64,000 bases of DNA from Psychrobacter pacificensis (lineage in GTDB: Bacteria > Pseudomonadota > Gammaproteobacteria > Pseudomonadales > Moraxellaceae): assembly GCF_900101915.1 (NCBI RefSeq), contig NZ_FNAL01000010.1, positions 1 to 64,000 on the forward strand. The letters are read 5' to 3'. Shown one piece after another: positions 62,281-64,000 of this stretch. The translations under genes were made by a program, and so were the position numbers. Position 1 is the stretch's first letter, and every line of letters starts with the position of its first letter. The notes below the pieces were generated by a model that was not told the DNA's origin, made no database searches, and saw only the letters and a program-made list of their open reading frames with translations.

Positions 62281-62418
62281 ATAGATAGGATAAAAATCAC
62301 CATTTAGGCAGCATTAGACGATCAGACTGACAGTCTTACTGTTAAGGTGTCTGGATTTTATTTAGGATAGAGTATGACAGTACAGAAAAACTAGTGCGTT
62401 TCTCAGAATAGATAAGAT

Positions 62419-62509
62419 TGGCGGTGAAGGAGGGATTCGAACCCTCGATACGCGATTAACGTATACACACTTTCCAGGCGTGCGGTTTCAGCCACTCACC
62501 CACTTCACC
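62419..62509 (-). tRNA. tRNA-Ser (anticodon GGA)
   Basis: The minus strand starts GGTGAAGTGGGTGAG and ends CTTCACCG-CCA. The anticodon arm CACGC-CTGGAAA-GTGTG gives GGA. A long variable arm (TATACGTTAATCGCGTATC) is typical of tRNA-Ser. CCA is encoded. Confidence 0.97.
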
Positions 62510-62638
62510 GTTTTTTGAACGCCTAAGTATAGCGGATACCATTTAAAATGTCACGACTTGCGCGCTATCTTTCTTTATTGCTAACTGCCTGCTAGGATAG
62601 CAGATACGCAATGATGAGTATAAATGGTTGAAGATTGA

Positions 62639-63532
62639 ATGATAAGTTTCCGTGAGCGCACATATGGAGTTAAACACAGCATACTAATGACTGTCATGAC
62701 AGTTGTAATAGGTGTTAATCAGGCACATGCTGATAATTTCACGCAGTGTAGCCAATCTTTTTATGGTGGTATCTATCCTGAATTTACCAACACCAAGCTA
62801 AGTAATAAGACACAAACACTATGCATGGATGGCTTTGCCGTTATGTACTCTGGTGTATCACGGACACCGCTGTGGTCAGCAGAACATCTAGATCGTGCGC
62901 GTCTGCAGCAAGCCAAACAGATCGACCGTGAAGACAGTTTTCACGAAGAAAGCAAGCTCCCAGAAACAGCACGCGCGTCATTGTCTGACTATTCAGGTTC
63001 TGGTTATGATCGCGGACACCTAGCACCAAATGCCAATATGGCAACGCGCAGCCAGCAATATGATAGTTTTAGTCTGGCCAATATCGCGCCGCAGTCGCCG
63101 CGCAATAATCGTTATATTTGGCGTAATATTGAGTCTGCTACTCGCTATTTGACCCAGCAATACGGTGAGGTTTATACCATTACTGGCGTCGCATTTACCA
63201 ATAAAAAGACCAAGCAGCTTGCCAATCGTGTGCTTGTACCCAGCCATTTTTTCAAAGCAGTGTATATACCCGCGACCAATCAGGCAGGGGTATATTACGC
63301 ACCAAATGACGAATCTGAACGCATTGATGTTATTAGTATCGATGAGCTGACCGCTGAAACCGGTATCGATGTCTTGCCGATGTTGGACATTCAAACCAAG
63401 CGAGAAGCATTGGATTTGCCATTGAAGGCAGGTGAGAGTTCAGACACAACTGATGCGTCAGCTCAGGAGCCGGATTGGATGCTATTCGTCTGGGCTATTT
63501 TGGAGTGGTTACTTGCGCAGTTAAAGGCATAG
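62639..63532 (+). CDS. Secreted DNA/RNA non-specific endonuclease
   Basis: This 297-residue protein has a signal peptide (about 1-32, VKHSILMTVMTVVIGVNQAH) and the beta-beta-alpha-metal nuclease fold. The catalytic motif is DRGHLAP with His127, and NNRYIWRNIE (156-165) has the Asn residues that bind magnesium. Mature nuclease probably acts in the periplasm or outside the cell, for nutrient scavenging or attack on other cells. The C-terminus ends with a Trp/Leu-rich hydrophobic stretch (WMLFVWAILEWLLAQL) that may anchor it. Confidence 0.92.
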   Translation: MISFRERTYGVKHSILMTVMTVVIGVNQAHADNFTQCSQSFYGGIYPEFTNTKLSNKTQTLCMDGFAVMYSGVSRTPLWSAEHLDRARLQQAKQIDREDSFHEESKLPETARASLSDYSGSGYDRGHLAPNANMATRSQQYDSFSLANIAPQSPRNNRYIWRNIESATRYLTQQYGEVYTITGVAFTNKKTKQLANRVLVPSHFFKAVYIPATNQAGVYYAPNDESERIDVISIDELTAETGIDVLPMLDIQTKREALDLPLKAGESSDTTDASAQEPDWMLFVWAILEWLLAQLKA

Positions 63533-63584
63533 AGCAAAACGTAGAATACTTTTTGAGTTTTAAATACACCATAAGGATACACAC

Positions 63585-63848
63585 ATGATTGACCCATTCG
63601 CCAATGATCACCAAAGCATGCAGGTTGGTGATCTTGTTATTGAAAACCAAAAGGACAAAATCATCATCTATGGTGATATTGACCTGACTTTGGATGCATC
63701 CGGATATGAACACGCTCAGCAATTGCATGAGCTAATGAGTCGGGTCATAAACATATTTGAAAGTAAAAACCTTTATAATAATAATGATGATAAGTCAAAG
63801 GAAAATGATGACCAATTGGGCAAAGATATCGACAATCCCTTCTTGTAA
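63585..63848 (+). CDS. Small acidic protein of unknown function
   Basis: This 87-residue cytoplasmic protein has a compact N-terminal half (MQVGDLVIENQKDKIIIYG, short strands), a helix (HAQQLHELMSRVINIFES) and an Asn/Asp-rich tail. AAGGATACACAC before the ATG is a good ribosome site. It starts 53 bp after the nuclease gene in the same direction. It could be co-transcribed; an inhibitor role is only a possibility. Confidence 0.75.
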   Translation: MIDPFANDHQSMQVGDLVIENQKDKIIIYGDIDLTLDASGYEHAQQLHELMSRVINIFESKNLYNNNDDKSKENDDQLGKDIDNPFL

Positions 63849-63973
63849 GTCTTTGATATGGTTTTATTTTATAGAAATAATAAAGTATAAAAAAATTACT
63901 AGGCAAAGTCGGAAAATTGATTATAATGAGTCAAGACATCGCTTATGTCGCTCAAAATCTTTGACAAAGAGTT

Positions 63974-64000
63974 ATGAGCAATATCGATAACCTACGCTTT
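63974..64000 (+). CDS. Start of a further gene, cut by the window end
   Basis: ATG at 63974 opens a frame (MSNIDNLRF) that runs to the window end, with AAAGAG before it. Nine codons are too few to identify a product. Confidence 0.4.

Overview
The window looks like a chromosomal segment of a gammaproteobacterium of the Moraxellaceae, most probably Psychrobacter. The grounds are the protein sequences as a whole, the moderate GC content with AT-rich intergenic stretches, the gene sets yqiA-parE and ribE-nusB-thiL-pgpA, a division/cell-wall cluster that stops after mraY, and a MesX/MesD-type methionine synthase block of the kind known from Acinetobacter. The genus is inference, because no database search was possible. 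I see no insertion sequence, prophage, integrase or CRISPR array.

Layout. 1-190: 3' end of an rRNA operon (5S rRNA and terminator). 286-783: an AT-rich orphan gene for a membrane-anchored beta-rich protein that resembles CBASS effector Cap15. 950-4052: DUF1289 protein, YqiA esterase, ParE. 4220-9283: acyltransferase, SDR oxidoreductase, an unrecognised 479-residue protein and a repeat-built mechanosensitive-channel-like protein. 9761-16723: FKBP lipoprotein, ArgA, a secreted protein of unknown function, patatin lipoprotein, RecG. 16797-22024: TetR regulator, membrane-fusion protein and RND pump, with a perfect 16-bp palindrome in front of the regulator. 23009-25709: MesX (DUF1852), MesD-type methionine synthase and a flavin reductase. 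25776-29678: TSUP permease, a pair of hairpin repeats, a thioesterase, and a MerR regulator divergent from a hydrolase/membrane-protein pair. 29736-36556, minus strand: glmS, glmU, pgpA, thiL, nusB, ribE. 36742-44081: hisF, homoserine kinase, a DUF2007 protein with a pentapeptide repeat, a glutamine amidotransferase, an orphan PD-(D/E)XK nuclease, YchJ-like and YdjM-like proteins and a DUF3025 protein. 44368-50237: acnA, a LysE exporter, tRNA-Glu, tRNA-Ala, gltX. 50488-59079: rsmH, ftsL, ftsI, murE, murF, mraY. 59214-64000: rlmA, YdcF-like protein, two small exported proteins with matching promoter regions, tRNA-Ser, a secreted nuclease with a small acidic protein behind it, and the first codons of one more gene.

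How the genes work together. GlmS and GlmU make UDP-GlcNAc, which enters the MurE/MurF/MraY steps; FtsL and FtsI use the product at the septum. RibE, ThiL and PgpA are riboflavin, thiamine and phosphatidylglycerol enzymes grouped with NusB in a long-conserved order. ArgA, HisF, homoserine kinase and MesD are amino-acid enzymes. GltX, tRNA-Glu and tRNA-Ala lie together.

Most notable for follow-up: the two small exported proteins at 61334 and 61964, whose upstream regions share a 51-bp block with 10-bp-phased direct repeats and a -10 element, one protein resembling acid-shock protein Asr; the Cap15-like orphan; the MesX/MesD/flavin-reductase block; two adjacent hairpin repeats with one core but different self-complementary arms; a textbook MerR promoter with a 20-bp spacer; and the TetR palindrome.
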